Positions 42,444 through 50,970 of a DNA stretch of 64,000 nt are shown one piece after another (position 1 is the stretch's first letter; every line of letters begins with the position of its first letter). The DNA comes from Terriglobia bacterium (GTDB lineage Bacteria > Acidobacteriota > Terriglobia > Terriglobales > Acidobacteriaceae). Both the position numbers and the translations under genes were made by a program. The DNA is taken from NCBI GenBank assembly GCA_020073525.1, contig JAIQFA010000005.1, positions 1 to 64,000 on the forward strand, in the 5' to 3' direction. The notes beneath the pieces are model-generated. The model ran no database searches, had not been told where the DNA came from, and was given only the letters and a program-made list of their open reading frames with translations.

Positions 42444-43556
42444 CTACAGGGTGCGTTTAAAAAGGGGCACGGCCAGCGCGAGCGCCAGTATTGCGAAGAC
42501 CGAGAGGTAAATCACGTCGGGCACAATCGCAGACAGCCCGGTTTCCTTCAGCAACAGCGACTTGAATCCATGCACCGCGTAGGTGAATGGATCCACAAAC
42601 GCAATCGCCCGCAGCCATGCGGGAAACGCCTGCACCGGATAGATCGATCCGCTGGGGAAGAACAGCAACGTGTTCAGAATGCCGAAGGTCGCACGCGGCA
42701 CCAGCGGATCCTCTACTCGTACCATCATCAGGAACATCATGGCATTGAAGCCCACCGCCGTGAGCACGATCATCACCAGCAGCCCGAAGAAAGTCCCCGG
42801 ATTGAATATCGTCCCGACACCCGCAATGAGCGACCCAATCATGGTGATGACCACCCCGGTCAACACGCCCTTGATCGCCCCAGCGCCGTTCAATCCAAAT
42901 ACCAGCTCGGCCTTCGTAATCGGCGTAACCAGGTATCCTTCGTGTATCCCGCGCGCCTTGTCGTCGATATACAACATTCCTCCGCCGATCATCGCCGATA
43001 CGAACATGGCCAGTGCGATCGATCCGGGGAGCAGGTACTTCATGTACTCGATATAGGGATACAGTTCGACGGTCTCAAGCGCTGTCTGCTGCAACAGGCG
43101 AGGTGACACGTCGGGCTGATTCAAGGCGTTTGTCACTTCTGCCATCTTTTCTTCGAAGGTCGAACTCATGAAGTTATCGCTGTTGTCCACGATCAGCGCG
43201 ATCCGTGGATGATTCTTCTCGTAGACCATCTTCGAATACTGCGCGGGAATAATCACCGCGCCCTGAATCTTGCCGTTGCGCACGTCTTCCCGCGCTTGGA
43301 CTTCGTTCTCGTAGGGGACCGCGGTAAACGTCCCCGCAGTCGCTCGCACTGCGTCAAACGCTTCCTTGATCCGGATCGCCTGGGTCCCGTGATCCTCGTC
43401 CACGAGGCCCATCTTCGCGTCCTGGATCTTTCCGCCAAACGCATTCCCCAGCACGATGAGCTGCACCAGCGGAAAAATCATCGACACCATCATCAGTGCC
43501 GGGGAACGGAAAAACTTGCGCATCTCGCGCTCGATAATCGCCAACGTTCGATTCAT
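42444..43556 (-). CDS. ABC-2 type transporter permease
   Basis: The protein has six membrane segments in the YhhJ/ABC-2 arrangement: one at the N-terminus (residues 21-40), then a ~150-residue periplasmic loop ('IALIVDNSDNF'), and five helices from ~175. Motifs such as 'NGAGAIKGVLTGVVITMIGSLI' and 'LNTLLFFPSGSIYPVQAFPAWLRAIAFVDPFTYAVHGFKSLLL' are typical of drug or polymer exporters. It overlaps the ATPase gene upstream by ATGA. Substrate unknown. Confidence 0.88.
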   Translation of the reverse strand: MNRTLAIIEREMRKFFRSPALMMVSMIFPLVQLIVLGNAFGGKIQDAKMGLVDEDHGTQAIRIKEAFDAVRATAGTFTAVPYENEVQAREDVRNGKIQGAVIIPAQYSKMVYEKNHPRIALIVDNSDNFMSSTFEEKMAEVTNALNQPDVSPRLLQQTALETVELYPYIEYMKYLLPGSIALAMFVSAMIGGGMLYIDDKARGIHEGYLVTPITKAELVFGLNGAGAIKGVLTGVVITMIGSLIAGVGTIFNPGTFFGLLVMIVLTAVGFNAMMFLMMVRVEDPLVPRATFGILNTLLFFPSGSIYPVQAFPAWLRAIAFVDPFTYAVHGFKSLLLKETGLSAIVPDVIYLSVFAILALALAVPLFKRTL

Positions 43557-44623
43557 GGCTGCAACCCAGGCCTCTGCGGCATCACGAACGAGTATGCTTT
43601 CACCAACTCATCGCGCAACTGCCGCCCCGTGTAGTGGACGAACACATCGTCCAATGTGGTGTTCTGCACCATAAGCGTCTTCAGCGGCACACCCGCCACC
43701 ATCGCCATCTCCACCAGGTTCGTAGTCGTGCCCGATCCATTCGCGGTCAGCACCCGGAACATCCCCGCGCTTTCGTTTTGCACCGACGTTACTCCCGGCA
43801 ACTTCCGCAGCCGCTCTTCCCAATCAGCCGGCGGATGCTCAAACTGCGCCTCGATCACGTTCGATCCCGGCACGCTGGCCTTCAAGGCTTCGGGAGTATC
43901 CAGCGCTACCAGCTTTCCGTGATCCACAATCGCAATCCGGTTGCACAGCCGATCCGCTTCGTCCATGTAGTGCGTAGTGATCAGCACTGTCAGCTTGCGC
44001 TTGGACTTGATGTTCGTCAGCATCTCCCACACCGCCACGCGCGACACCGGATCAAGGCCGGTCGTCGGCTCGTCCAGGAAAAAAATCTTGGGACTATGCA
44101 CCAGACCCCTCGCAATCTCCAGCCGCCGCCGCATTCCGCCCGAGAGCGTCTTCGTCTGCGCACCCCGCCACTTCGTCAGGTCGACCGTTTCCAGTAACTC
44201 CGCAATCGATTCTTTGCGCTCCCTGGCAGGAACGTCGTACAACTTCGCGTAAATATTCAGGTTCTCTTCCACTGTCAAATCCAGGTCGCTGGTCAAAGCC
44301 TGAGGAATCACTCCGATCGCCCGCCGCACCTCATTCGGATTGCGCGCCACATCGTGTCCCGCCACCCGCGCCGCGCCTCCCGAGATCGGAATCAGCGTGG
44401 TCATCATCCGGATCAATGTGGATTTCCCCGCCCCATTCGGTCCCAGCAGTCCGAAGATTTCCCCCTCCTTCACTGTGAAAGAAACCTGATCCACAGCAGT
44501 GAAGTCGCCGTAGCGCTTGACGATATGGTCAACCTCAATCGCATTCGGAGCATCCGCCGCAACGTCGCTCTTACTGAACTCCGACGCCGAAAGGCCCCCG
44601 CTGTTGGTGTTAATCACTTCCAT
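43553..44623 (-). CDS. ABC transporter ATP-binding protein (DrrA/YhiH-like)
   Basis: Walker A 'GPNGAGKST', the signature 'KTLSGGMRRRLEIARGL', Walker B 'KIFFLDEPTTGLDP' and the switch His 'VLITTHYMDEADRLC' are all present. The C-terminal ~90 residues are an extension of the DrrA kind. The frame extends 15 codons upstream, but I start at 'MEVINTN' because 'gggag' lies 7 nt before it. It provides the energy for the permease overlapping its stop; the HlyD-type adaptor precedes it. Confidence 0.92.
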   Translation of the reverse strand: MEVINTNSGGLSASEFSKSDVAADAPNAIEVDHIVKRYGDFTAVDQVSFTVKEGEIFGLLGPNGAGKSTLIRMMTTLIPISGGAARVAGHDVARNPNEVRRAIGVIPQALTSDLDLTVEENLNIYAKLYDVPARERKESIAELLETVDLTKWRGAQTKTLSGGMRRRLEIARGLVHSPKIFFLDEPTTGLDPVSRVAVWEMLTNIKSKRKLTVLITTHYMDEADRLCNRIAIVDHGKLVALDTPEALKASVPGSNVIEAQFEHPPADWEERLRKLPGVTSVQNESAGMFRVLTANGSGTTTNLVEMAMVAGVPLKTLMVQNTTLDDVFVHYTGRQLRDELVKAYSFVMPQRPGLQP

Positions 44624-44689
44624 TCTCAGTCTCCCGGCGCCCGTGTGGGGACGGGGATTTGCCACCACACAATGCTCATCACACTTCCT

Positions 44690-45775
44690 TCACTTTTTCC
44701 CCGCCGCCGCCACCGTCCCCTTCACCTGGTCGGGCGACACCAGCACCTCAGCGGTCATCCCCGGCACGAACGTGCCCTTCGGATTCTCCAGCCGCACCTT
44801 CAATGCGATCGCGCGTATATCTCTCTTGCGCCGCCCGACGTCGCGCTGTGTAGCAAAATCCGCCTCCGCTGCCTTGTAAAAGACTTTCCCTGGAATCACC
44901 GTGCCTCCCGGAAGCCGAACCCGCAGCGTGTCGCCAAGTCCAATATGATCGGTCTCCGTCTCTGGAATCGACGCGAACACCCAGGTGTCGTTGAAATCCA
45001 CCACCGTCACGATCGCCTGCCCGGCATTCACCACTTCGCCTTCGCGTGCCGCCCGCACCAGCACCGTCCCCGTCACTGGCGAATAGATTTTCGTATAGCC
45101 CAGCCGCACTTCCGCTTGCTTCAACTGCGCCACGGCGTTATCTACTTGCGCCCGCGTCGATGCCACCGTACTTTGAGCCGCGGTCGCCTGATTGGTGCGC
45201 GCGAGGGCAGAATTCAAATCCGCCTGTCCCGCCGTCACTGAATTTCTCAGCGCCTGGACGCTGGCCTCTTGCGCCTTCAGATTCATCTCCGCCTGCACCC
45301 GGTCCTGATCCGAGGCCACGCCCGCCTGCGCCAGTCCAATTGTCCGACGGCTGTCGCTCTCCACCCGCGTTAACATCGCTTCCGCCTGCGCCAGTTGCGC
45401 CCGCGCCGCCTCCAGTCGCGCCTGCGAATTTGCCACATCTCCCGAGGTTGAGCCCTTGGTTGATTGCCGGGTGTATTCGCTCTCGCTCACCTTCGAGCGC
45501 AAACTCGTGATCGTCGCGGCGGCCGCGCGTTCCTCAGCCTCCAATTCCGAAGGATCCAGCAAAGCGATCAGATCGCCCTGCTTGACCGGTGTTCCTTCGT
45601 CCACCAGCAACTTCTGAATCCGCCCCTGAATCTGCGGACTGACCACGATCTGGTTGGCGTCCACCGTTCCTACCAGCACCAGATCCTTTCCTGCGGGCGT
45701 GGAAAAAAAGTAGTAGCCCGAAGCGATCGCCACAATGATCGCCAGCAAAATCAAAAACTTACCCCGCGCACTCAT
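44690..45775 (-). CDS. HlyD/EmrA-type membrane fusion protein
   Basis: One N-terminal membrane helix (about residues 5-22) leads to a biotinyl-lipoyl-like half ('GTVDANQIVVSPQIQGRIQKLLVDEGTPVKQGDLIALLD'). A long coiled-coil hairpin (about 75-195, Ala/Gln-rich) follows, then 'YTKIYSPVTGTVLVRAAREGEVVNAGQAIVTVVD' and a beta-barrel. The protein bridges the inner-membrane exporter to an outer-membrane channel. 'aggag' supports the chosen ATG. No outer-membrane factor gene is adjacent. Confidence 0.9.
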   Translation of the reverse strand: MSARGKFLILLAIIVAIASGYYFFSTPAGKDLVLVGTVDANQIVVSPQIQGRIQKLLVDEGTPVKQGDLIALLDPSELEAEERAAAATITSLRSKVSESEYTRQSTKGSTSGDVANSQARLEAARAQLAQAEAMLTRVESDSRRTIGLAQAGVASDQDRVQAEMNLKAQEASVQALRNSVTAGQADLNSALARTNQATAAQSTVASTRAQVDNAVAQLKQAEVRLGYTKIYSPVTGTVLVRAAREGEVVNAGQAIVTVVDFNDTWVFASIPETETDHIGLGDTLRVRLPGGTVIPGKVFYKAAEADFATQRDVGRRKRDIRAIALKVRLENPKGTFVPGMTAEVLVSPDQVKGTVAAAGKK

Positions 45776-45903
45776 CGAAAAATCTCCTAGCGTTAGCTGT
45801 TGGTTCTCAGTTGTTGGCACTCAAGCTTGCTTTAGCTCTTTGCTTGATCGGCCTGAAATGACAGCCAAAAGCTGCGAGCCTTCTCCCCAGGTCTCAACGG
45901 TAC

Positions 45904-46605
45904 TCAGCGAAACAGCGCTGCTGAAATGAAATCCAGCACAAAGGCGCGCCGTTCCCGAATCCGTTCTGGCGACAACGGATCGACCTTCATCAGCGCTTTC
46001 ATCACTGGCGCTGCGCTGAAGTAAAAGACAATTACAGCCGCCACCGACGGCAGAAAATCCATCGGATTCACCGGCCGAAATTCCTCCGCCTCAATCCCCT
46101 GCTGTAACAGGCTGACGAGTTTTTCGAAGATTGGGCGAAAGTATTCCTTCGCCACCCGCTGCATGCGGGCGGCGCCCACGCCCGACCGCATCCACTCCGT
46201 CTGCACCACGCGCGGAAACCGTGGATTGGTCGCGATGTAATCGAAATATGCCCCCAGATATTCCAGCATCTTCTGCCGCGGCGGCAGTTCGCTTTCGAGG
46301 ACTGGCATCACCCGTGTCCGCAGCCCACCGAACACATGGTCGAGCGCCGCGTCGTACAAAGCATCCTTGTCCTTGAAGTAGTAATAAAGGAGCGCCTTGT
46401 TGACGTGGGCCGCCCGCGCGATTGCATCTGTTCGCGCCCCGGCAATGCCATGCTCGGCAAATTCCGCAACCGCTGCCTTCAAGATTGCCGCCCGGCTCTC
46501 CTCCGGTTGCCCCCGAGTTCCCAAGCGGGCAGTCCCCGGCCGCGCAGTGAGGCCGGCGGAACGGCGTGGCCGAACGGGGCGACGTCTAGCCGCGGATGTT
46601 TTCAT
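45904..46605 (-). CDS. TetR-family transcriptional regulator
   Basis: The HTH is 'AILKAAVAEFAEHGIAGARTDAIARAAHVNKALLYYYFKDKDALYDA' (residues ~40-86), the classic TetR/AcrR pattern. The C-terminal ligand domain is helical. A basic tail of ~35 residues precedes it ('ARRRPVRPRRS'). It lies upstream of the HlyD-ATPase-permease genes on the same strand and a near-perfect palindrome touches its start, so autoregulation and control of the exporter are likely. Ligand unknown. Confidence 0.92.
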   Translation of the reverse strand: MKTSAARRRPVRPRRSAGLTARPGTARLGTRGQPEESRAAILKAAVAEFAEHGIAGARTDAIARAAHVNKALLYYYFKDKDALYDAALDHVFGGLRTRVMPVLESELPPRQKMLEYLGAYFDYIATNPRFPRVVQTEWMRSGVGAARMQRVAKEYFRPIFEKLVSLLQQGIEAEEFRPVNPMDFLPSVAAVIVFYFSAAPVMKALMKVDPLSPERIRERRAFVLDFISAALFR

Positions 46606-46625
46606 ATAATTAACCGGTTAGTTAG
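46606..46625. promoter_or_regulatory. Probable TetR-type operator
   Basis: A 20-bp palindrome centred on TAACC/GGTTA matches at 8 of 10 half-site positions; its inner 10 bp are perfect. It abuts the tetR start codon, where a repressor would block its own transcription. It also lies upstream of the divergent M28 gene. Confidence 0.55.
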
Positions 46626-46684
46626 ATTCTACCCTGATTCACTTTACAGGGCAAGACGCGCGGCCAGCAAGTTGGGAGGGGGAG

Positions 46685-46713
46685 CCAGGTCAACAACTGC
46701 TCCCGACTATAAT
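46685..46713 (+). promoter_or_regulatory. Possible promoter of the M28 peptidase gene
   Basis: A perfect TATAAT at 46708-46713 lies about 36 bp before the ATG. The expected -35 position holds only 'ccaggt', so recognition may rely on the -10 alone. Confidence 0.35.
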
Positions 46714-46748
46714 GACGTTTCTTCACAACACGATCAGCGGCCACCTCT

Positions 46749-48890
46749 ATGACTCGCAGGCACTTTTTGCTTCTGCTCTCCGTTCTGCTTCTCGCCAGTG
46801 TCGCCCCTGCTTTTTCGCAGGACAGCATTTTGGGTTTCACCCCCTCTTCGGCAGCGCGCCAGATCAAGGTGGAAGAGAAATTCAAGGCGATACCGTCACC
46901 CGAGGAAGCGCGGCGCCAGCACCGCGTCTTCACCGCCGAGCCGCATCTTGCGGGATCGAAGCGCAACAACGACCTGGCTCGATACATCGCGACACAGTGG
47001 CGCAAGCAAGGGTTGGAGGATGTGGTCATCCATCGCTACGACGTGTACGCGACCGCGCCGAAGCGTGCGTCGCTCGAGATGGTCGCGCCCATAGCGTATC
47101 GGGCCGGTCTGCGCGAGGATGCCTATGACGCGGATCCCGACACGAAAAATCCGCGTGTCAGTTCTGCCTGGACTGGAATGTCGATCTCGGGTGAGGTGAC
47201 CGCGCCTGTGGTATATGCGCACAGCGGCAATCCAGAAGACTACGATCTGCTGCGCAAGCAGGGGATTGAGGTCAAAGGCAAAATCGTGCTGGTGCGCTAC
47301 TCGAACCCGTACAGTTATCGTGGATTCAAAGCTTTGACGGCCGAGCGCGAGGGTGCTGCGGCGATTCTGATTTACAGCGATCCTGCGGAGGACGGATTTA
47401 AGAAAGGTAAGGTGTTCCCCGACGGCCCATGGGGGCCGGAGAGTCACATCCAGCGCGGAGCGATCACTTACGACTTCATGGTTCCGGGTGATCCGCTCAC
47501 TCCAGGCTGGGCGTCGGTGCCGGGAGCCAAACGCATTCCGTTGGAGCAGGCCGCGTCGGCGCCAAAGATCATGGCGCTGCCCCTTTCTTATAAAGACGCG
47601 ACTCCACTGCTCCAAAATCTTGGCGGTCCCGTCGCCCCGGCGGGCTGGCAGGGCGGGCTGCCCTTCGAGTACCACCTCGGAGGTGAGCAGGCTCGCGTCC
47701 ATCTCAAGATCGAGATGGATAACTCCATCAAGCCTTACTACGTGGTCGAAGGCAGAATTCGCGGCTCGGAACTCCCCGATGAATGGGTCGTGCTCGGCAA
47801 TCATCGCGATGCCTGGGTGTTCGGCGGCGTCGATCCTTCGAGCGGCACGGCTTCGATGATGGAAATGACACGCGCGCTGGGTCAGCTGAAGAAACAAGGG
47901 ATGCGTCCGCGGCGGACCATGATTGTCTGCAGTTGGGACGGTGAGGAAGTTGGCCTGACCGGCTCGACGGAGTGGGGAGAGCAATTCGCGGACGAACTGC
48001 GCAAAAAAGCTGTGGCCTATCTCAACGTGGACGAAGCGACGTCTGGGCCGAATTTCGACGGCAGCGCGGTGGCTTCGCTCGCGCCGATGCTGGTTGAAAC
48101 CTCGCACAGCGTGCAGGATCCTTCGGGCAAGTCGCTCTACGAAGCGTGGAAGCTGAGCGCTACGCAAAGCCGAAAAGACGGCAAGGACGAGCGGGAAGTG
48201 ACCGACACCAACCTGGCCGATACCCGCATTGGCAGCGGCTCCGATCACACCGTGTTCCTGAACTTCGTGGGAGTGCCGGTGATGGGCCTGGGTTTTGAGG
48301 GATCCTATGGCGTCTATCACTCGATGTATGACGATTTCTACTGGATGAATCACTTTGGCGATCCGGGATATCGCTATCACGTCCTGATGTCGCAACTCTG
48401 GGGGATGCTCGCACTTCGTCTGGCCAACGCCGATCTGCTGCCGTTTGACTTCGCGACTTACGCCGACAATGTTCGCCAGTTTGTTGCAGAACTTTCCAAG
48501 GGCAAGGATATGAGCCAGCTGGACCTGAAGCCCATGCTCGATGAAATTCAGGAATTCGAAAACGCGGGAAAGAAACTGGACGGTGCGGTTCAGCAGGCGC
48601 TCGCTTCGGGTAAGGTGGACGCAAAGCTCGCGGCCGAAATCAATGCAGGCATGATGCAGGTGGAGCGCAACTGGTTGAACCCTAATGGCATCCCGGGGCG
48701 GCCGTGGTTCAAGCACACCTTATATGGAGCGCGTTTTACTTACGCACACCTCGAACTGCCAGGCCTAACCGAAGCGGTCGAGAAGCAGGATTGGGCGACG
48801 GCGCGGCAGCAAGCAGGGATTCTGCGGGAGTGTTTGGAGATGAACATAAGATTGGTGGACCAGTTGAGCGCGCGGATCGCGGCGCGCTAG
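46749..48890 (+). CDS. Secreted M28-family peptidase (glutamate carboxypeptidase II-like)
   Basis: A signal peptide (about residues 1-23, ending 'AFSQ') is followed by a PA insert domain ('VKGKIVLVRYSNPYSYRGFKALTAEREGAAAILIYSDP') and the M28 metallo-core: 'NHRDAWVFGGVDPSSG' (Zn His and Asp), 'CSWDGEEVGLTGSTEW' (catalytic and Zn Glu), 'YLNVDEA', and 'YHSMYDDFYW' (Zn His). The C-terminal ~140-residue helical domain matches transferrin-receptor/NAALADase-like dimerisation. 713 aa is typical. Substrate likely peptides outside the cell; specificity not assignable. Divergent from the TetR gene. Confidence 0.93.
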   Translation: MTRRHFLLLLSVLLLASVAPAFSQDSILGFTPSSAARQIKVEEKFKAIPSPEEARRQHRVFTAEPHLAGSKRNNDLARYIATQWRKQGLEDVVIHRYDVYATAPKRASLEMVAPIAYRAGLREDAYDADPDTKNPRVSSAWTGMSISGEVTAPVVYAHSGNPEDYDLLRKQGIEVKGKIVLVRYSNPYSYRGFKALTAEREGAAAILIYSDPAEDGFKKGKVFPDGPWGPESHIQRGAITYDFMVPGDPLTPGWASVPGAKRIPLEQAASAPKIMALPLSYKDATPLLQNLGGPVAPAGWQGGLPFEYHLGGEQARVHLKIEMDNSIKPYYVVEGRIRGSELPDEWVVLGNHRDAWVFGGVDPSSGTASMMEMTRALGQLKKQGMRPRRTMIVCSWDGEEVGLTGSTEWGEQFADELRKKAVAYLNVDEATSGPNFDGSAVASLAPMLVETSHSVQDPSGKSLYEAWKLSATQSRKDGKDEREVTDTNLADTRIGSGSDHTVFLNFVGVPVMGLGFEGSYGVYHSMYDDFYWMNHFGDPGYRYHVLMSQLWGMLALRLANADLLPFDFATYADNVRQFVAELSKGKDMSQLDLKPMLDEIQEFENAGKKLDGAVQQALASGKVDAKLAAEINAGMMQVERNWLNPNGIPGRPWFKHTLYGARFTYAHLELPGLTEAVEKQDWATARQQAGILRECLEMNIRLVDQLSARIAAR

Positions 48891-48904
48891 GACGCGACTG
48901 CGTG

Positions 48905-48935
48905 GCTGGATGGGCGAGGCGCCCGTCTCTCCACA
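48905..48935. repeat. GGGCGAGGCGCCC palindrome
   Basis: A short stem GGGCG/CGCCC flanked by 'ggctggat' and 'gtctctccaca', between convergent M28 and sulfur-carrier genes. It resembles 51905-51930 and the in-gene copy at 52929-52962. Confidence 0.5.
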
Positions 48936-48944
48936 AACAAAGTT

Positions 48945-49226
48945 CTACTGCGATCCGCCCGCGATCGACGGCACCAGCAGGACCTCATCGCCGTCCTGAA
49001 ACGCGTACGATGCGCCTCCCAGGAAGCGAATGTCTTCCTCGTTGACATAAATATTCAGGAAGCGTCGCGTCTCTCCCGCTTCATCCCTCAAGTGGGGCTT
49101 CAGGTCGGGAAACTGCGAGTCTAGGTGCGAGAACAGTTCGTTGAGATTTGCGGGCGAGCAAACGACTTGCGGGGTTCCGGCAGTTAGACGCCGCAGGGCT
49201 GTGGGAATTTGAACCGTGATACTCAT
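48945..49226 (-). CDS. MoaD/ThiS-like sulfur carrier protein with masked Gly-Gly
   Basis: This 93-residue ubiquitin-like protein has 'LRDEAGETRRFLNIYVNEEDIRFL' and 'LQDGDEV'-like 'FQDGDEVLLVPSIAGG', the C-terminal signature of MoaD/ThiS/CysO. The last residues are Gly90-Gly91-Ser92-Gln93, so the diglycine is not terminal. In CysO- or HcyS-like carriers a protease must remove such tails before activation as thiocarboxylate. The neighbour upstream is threonine synthase. A good 'aggag' precedes the ATG. Molybdopterin synthesis is an alternative, but no moa genes are near. Confidence 0.85.
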   Translation of the reverse strand: MSITVQIPTALRRLTAGTPQVVCSPANLNELFSHLDSQFPDLKPHLRDEAGETRRFLNIYVNEEDIRFLGGASYAFQDGDEVLLVPSIAGGSQ

Positions 49227-49242
49227 AAATGAACTCCTGGGC

Positions 49243-49380
49243 TAAAGTCAGCCCCTAAAGGGGCTTCTGACTTGGCAGATTTGTGGCATCGCTAAAGCTA
49301 AAGCGATGCCCTGATACGAATCCTTGCGAAAGCGATGCCCCGATATGAACCATCGCTAAAGCTTTCGCCTGATACGAACC
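49243..49380. repeat. CCCCTAAAGGGG / GCTAAAGC repeat cluster
   Basis: Non-coding DNA between the sulfur-carrier and thrC genes. It holds 'gtcagcccctaaaggggctt', then 'catcgctaaag' blocks followed by 'gatgccctgatacgaa', with two more degenerate copies. The same series is found inside the histidine kinase gene at 18630-18696. Confidence 0.75.
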
Positions 49381-49407
49381 GGTGACGAACGTTTTGCTTG
49401 TTCACGG

Positions 49408-50700
49408 CTAAGCAACCACAGCTGTCGACGAATCGGCCGCGACTGCAAACGCCGCTGGCAGATTTGACACCTTCGACGCCAGATATGCTTCGAACTCGGC
49501 CAGCTTCGGAGCGATCGGGCTTTCGGCCTGATACTTGTCGGCCAGTACGTCGGTCGTCTTGAGTCCGTTGCCCGTAATGCAGAGCACGGTCGTTTCATCG
49601 GGCAGGATGCGATCCTGCTGGATCAGCTTGCGCGCCGTTCCAACCGTGACGCCGCCCGCGGTCTCGGTGAAGATGCCTTCGCTCTCGGCGAGCAACTGGA
49701 TGCCGCTGACCACTTCGGGATCGGAAACATCTTCCGACCAACCACCGCTCTTGGTGATGGCCTTCACCGCGTAATGTCCGTCCGCCGGATTACCGATCGC
49801 CAGCGAACGCGCAATCGTCTTCGGACGCTGCGGTTCAATCTCGTTGCTGTACTGCTTGATTGCCGTCGAAATCGGCGAACACCCAGTGGCTTGAGCGCCA
49901 AAGAACTTCACCGGCTTGGGATCGACCAGGCCGAGGAGAATCAGTTCATCGAACGCCTTCTTGATTTTGGTGATCAGCGATCCGCCCGCCATGGGCACGA
50001 CGACGTTATCGGGCAACTTCCAGCCGAGTTGCTCGGCGATTTCGTAGCCCACCGTCTTTGAGCCTTCGGCATAGTAGGGGCGCAGATTGACATTCACGAA
50101 TCCCCAACGATGTTCGTCGGCAATCTGCGAACACAGGCGATTGACGTGATCGTAGCTGCCGTTGATGCGTACCAGTTCCGCGCCAAAAACTTGCGTGCCG
50201 AGGATCTTTGCGGGTTCGAGATCGGACGGAATGAAGATCCACGCCTTGAGGCCTTCGCGAGCCGCTTGCGCCGCTACTGAATTCGCGAGGTTGCCGGTGG
50301 AAGAGCAAGCGACGGTATCGAATCCGAAGCTGCGGGCATTGGCCAGAGCGACCGCGACTACGCGGTCTTTGAAGCTCAAAGTGGGCAGGCACACCGCGTC
50401 ATTCTTGACGAAGAGTTTTCGCGATCCGATCTTGTCGCCTAGTCTTGGCGCGCTCACCAACGGGGTATATCCAACAGGGAGGGAGGGCTGATACCCCGCC
50501 GGGAGCGGCAGCAGTTCGCGATAGCGCCAGATGTTGGGAGCGCGCGAGGCGAACAGCTCGCGCGAAATCCGCGAGCGAATCGAATCGTAATCGTAGGTGA
50601 CTTCGAGGGGGGAGAAACAGTCTTCGCAAATGCTGCGGGGCTGGTTGCCCCAGGTCTTGCCACATTCGCGGCAGCGAAGTTCGTACGTGTTTGTGCTCAT
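49408..50700 (-). CDS. thrC: Threonine synthase (or ThrC-fold sulfhydrylase)
   Basis: Type II PLP enzyme: an N-terminal zinc-ribbon (C10, C13, C25, C28), 'YTPLVSAPRLG', the PLP Lys111 in 'PTLSFKDR', 'CSSTGNLANSVAAQAA', 'MAGGSLITKIKKAF', and 'ETAGGVTVGTARKL'. ThrC converts O-phosphohomoserine to threonine in the cytosol. Its transcript carries a SAM-I-like riboswitch and it is followed by a sulfur-carrier gene, an unusual setting for a pure threonine enzyme. An alternative is a ThrC-fold enzyme using carrier thiocarboxylate; that is inference. Start ATG next to 'agcagg'. Confidence 0.9.
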   Translation of the reverse strand: MSTNTYELRCRECGKTWGNQPRSICEDCFSPLEVTYDYDSIRSRISRELFASRAPNIWRYRELLPLPAGYQPSLPVGYTPLVSAPRLGDKIGSRKLFVKNDAVCLPTLSFKDRVVAVALANARSFGFDTVACSSTGNLANSVAAQAAREGLKAWIFIPSDLEPAKILGTQVFGAELVRINGSYDHVNRLCSQIADEHRWGFVNVNLRPYYAEGSKTVGYEIAEQLGWKLPDNVVVPMAGGSLITKIKKAFDELILLGLVDPKPVKFFGAQATGCSPISTAIKQYSNEIEPQRPKTIARSLAIGNPADGHYAVKAITKSGGWSEDVSDPEVVSGIQLLAESEGIFTETAGGVTVGTARKLIQQDRILPDETTVLCITGNGLKTTDVLADKYQAESPIAPKLAEFEAYLASKVSNLPAAFAVAADSSTAVVA

Positions 50701-50753
50701 CCTGCTACTTCTTTCTGTGACTGCGGGACGAGCCGGGTAAAAATACCCCAGTT

Positions 50754-50788
50754 AACACAAAACCCCTTTTCCGAATGGGAAAAGAGGC
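50754..50788 (-). terminator. Intrinsic terminator of the thrC leader
   Basis: On the minus strand, CCTCTTTTCC and GGAAAAGGGG pair over 10 bp (one G-T wobble) around a 5-nt loop. TTTTGTGTT follows. It lies between the riboswitch-like fold and the thrC start, the place of a transcription-terminating expression platform. Confidence 0.8.
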
Positions 50789-50818
50789 TCGGGAAATGCG
50801 AATCAAATATCGCTACCC

Positions 50819-50938
50819 CGAATCTCATGGTCCCCGTTACCGGGCGAGAGTTGGCACCTGTCAATCGGGATATATGATCCCGTTCCGGTTGCCGTGGCGT
50901 CCTAGGGCTCGTCCCTCAGCCACTCTGCATGAAATTCC
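50819..50938 (-). promoter_or_regulatory. SAM-I (S-box) riboswitch-like leader of thrC
   Basis: The transcript folds as in SAM-I. P1 is TTTCATG with CATGAGA. P2 is GTGGC / GCCAC, with 'TGAGGGACGAGCCC' inside. The 'GGCAACC' junction follows. P3 is CGGGAT / ATCCCG. Then 'AGGTGCCAACTC', and P4 is CCCG-gtaa-CGGG. The conserved 'GAGGGA', 'GGCAACC' and 'AGGTGCCAA' boxes stand in the right order. A terminator sits downstream, so SAM excess would stop transcription before thrC. This is a reading by eye. Confidence 0.82.
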
Positions 50939-50970
50939 GATTTGCCCAATTAGAGCAAACTTGGGAACTA

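Noticed and set aside
46896..48716. 606-codon minus-strand frame
   Set aside because: It is antisense to the M28 peptidase, whose motifs are complete; the antisense product is Arg/His-rich without domain features, a GC-bias artefact.
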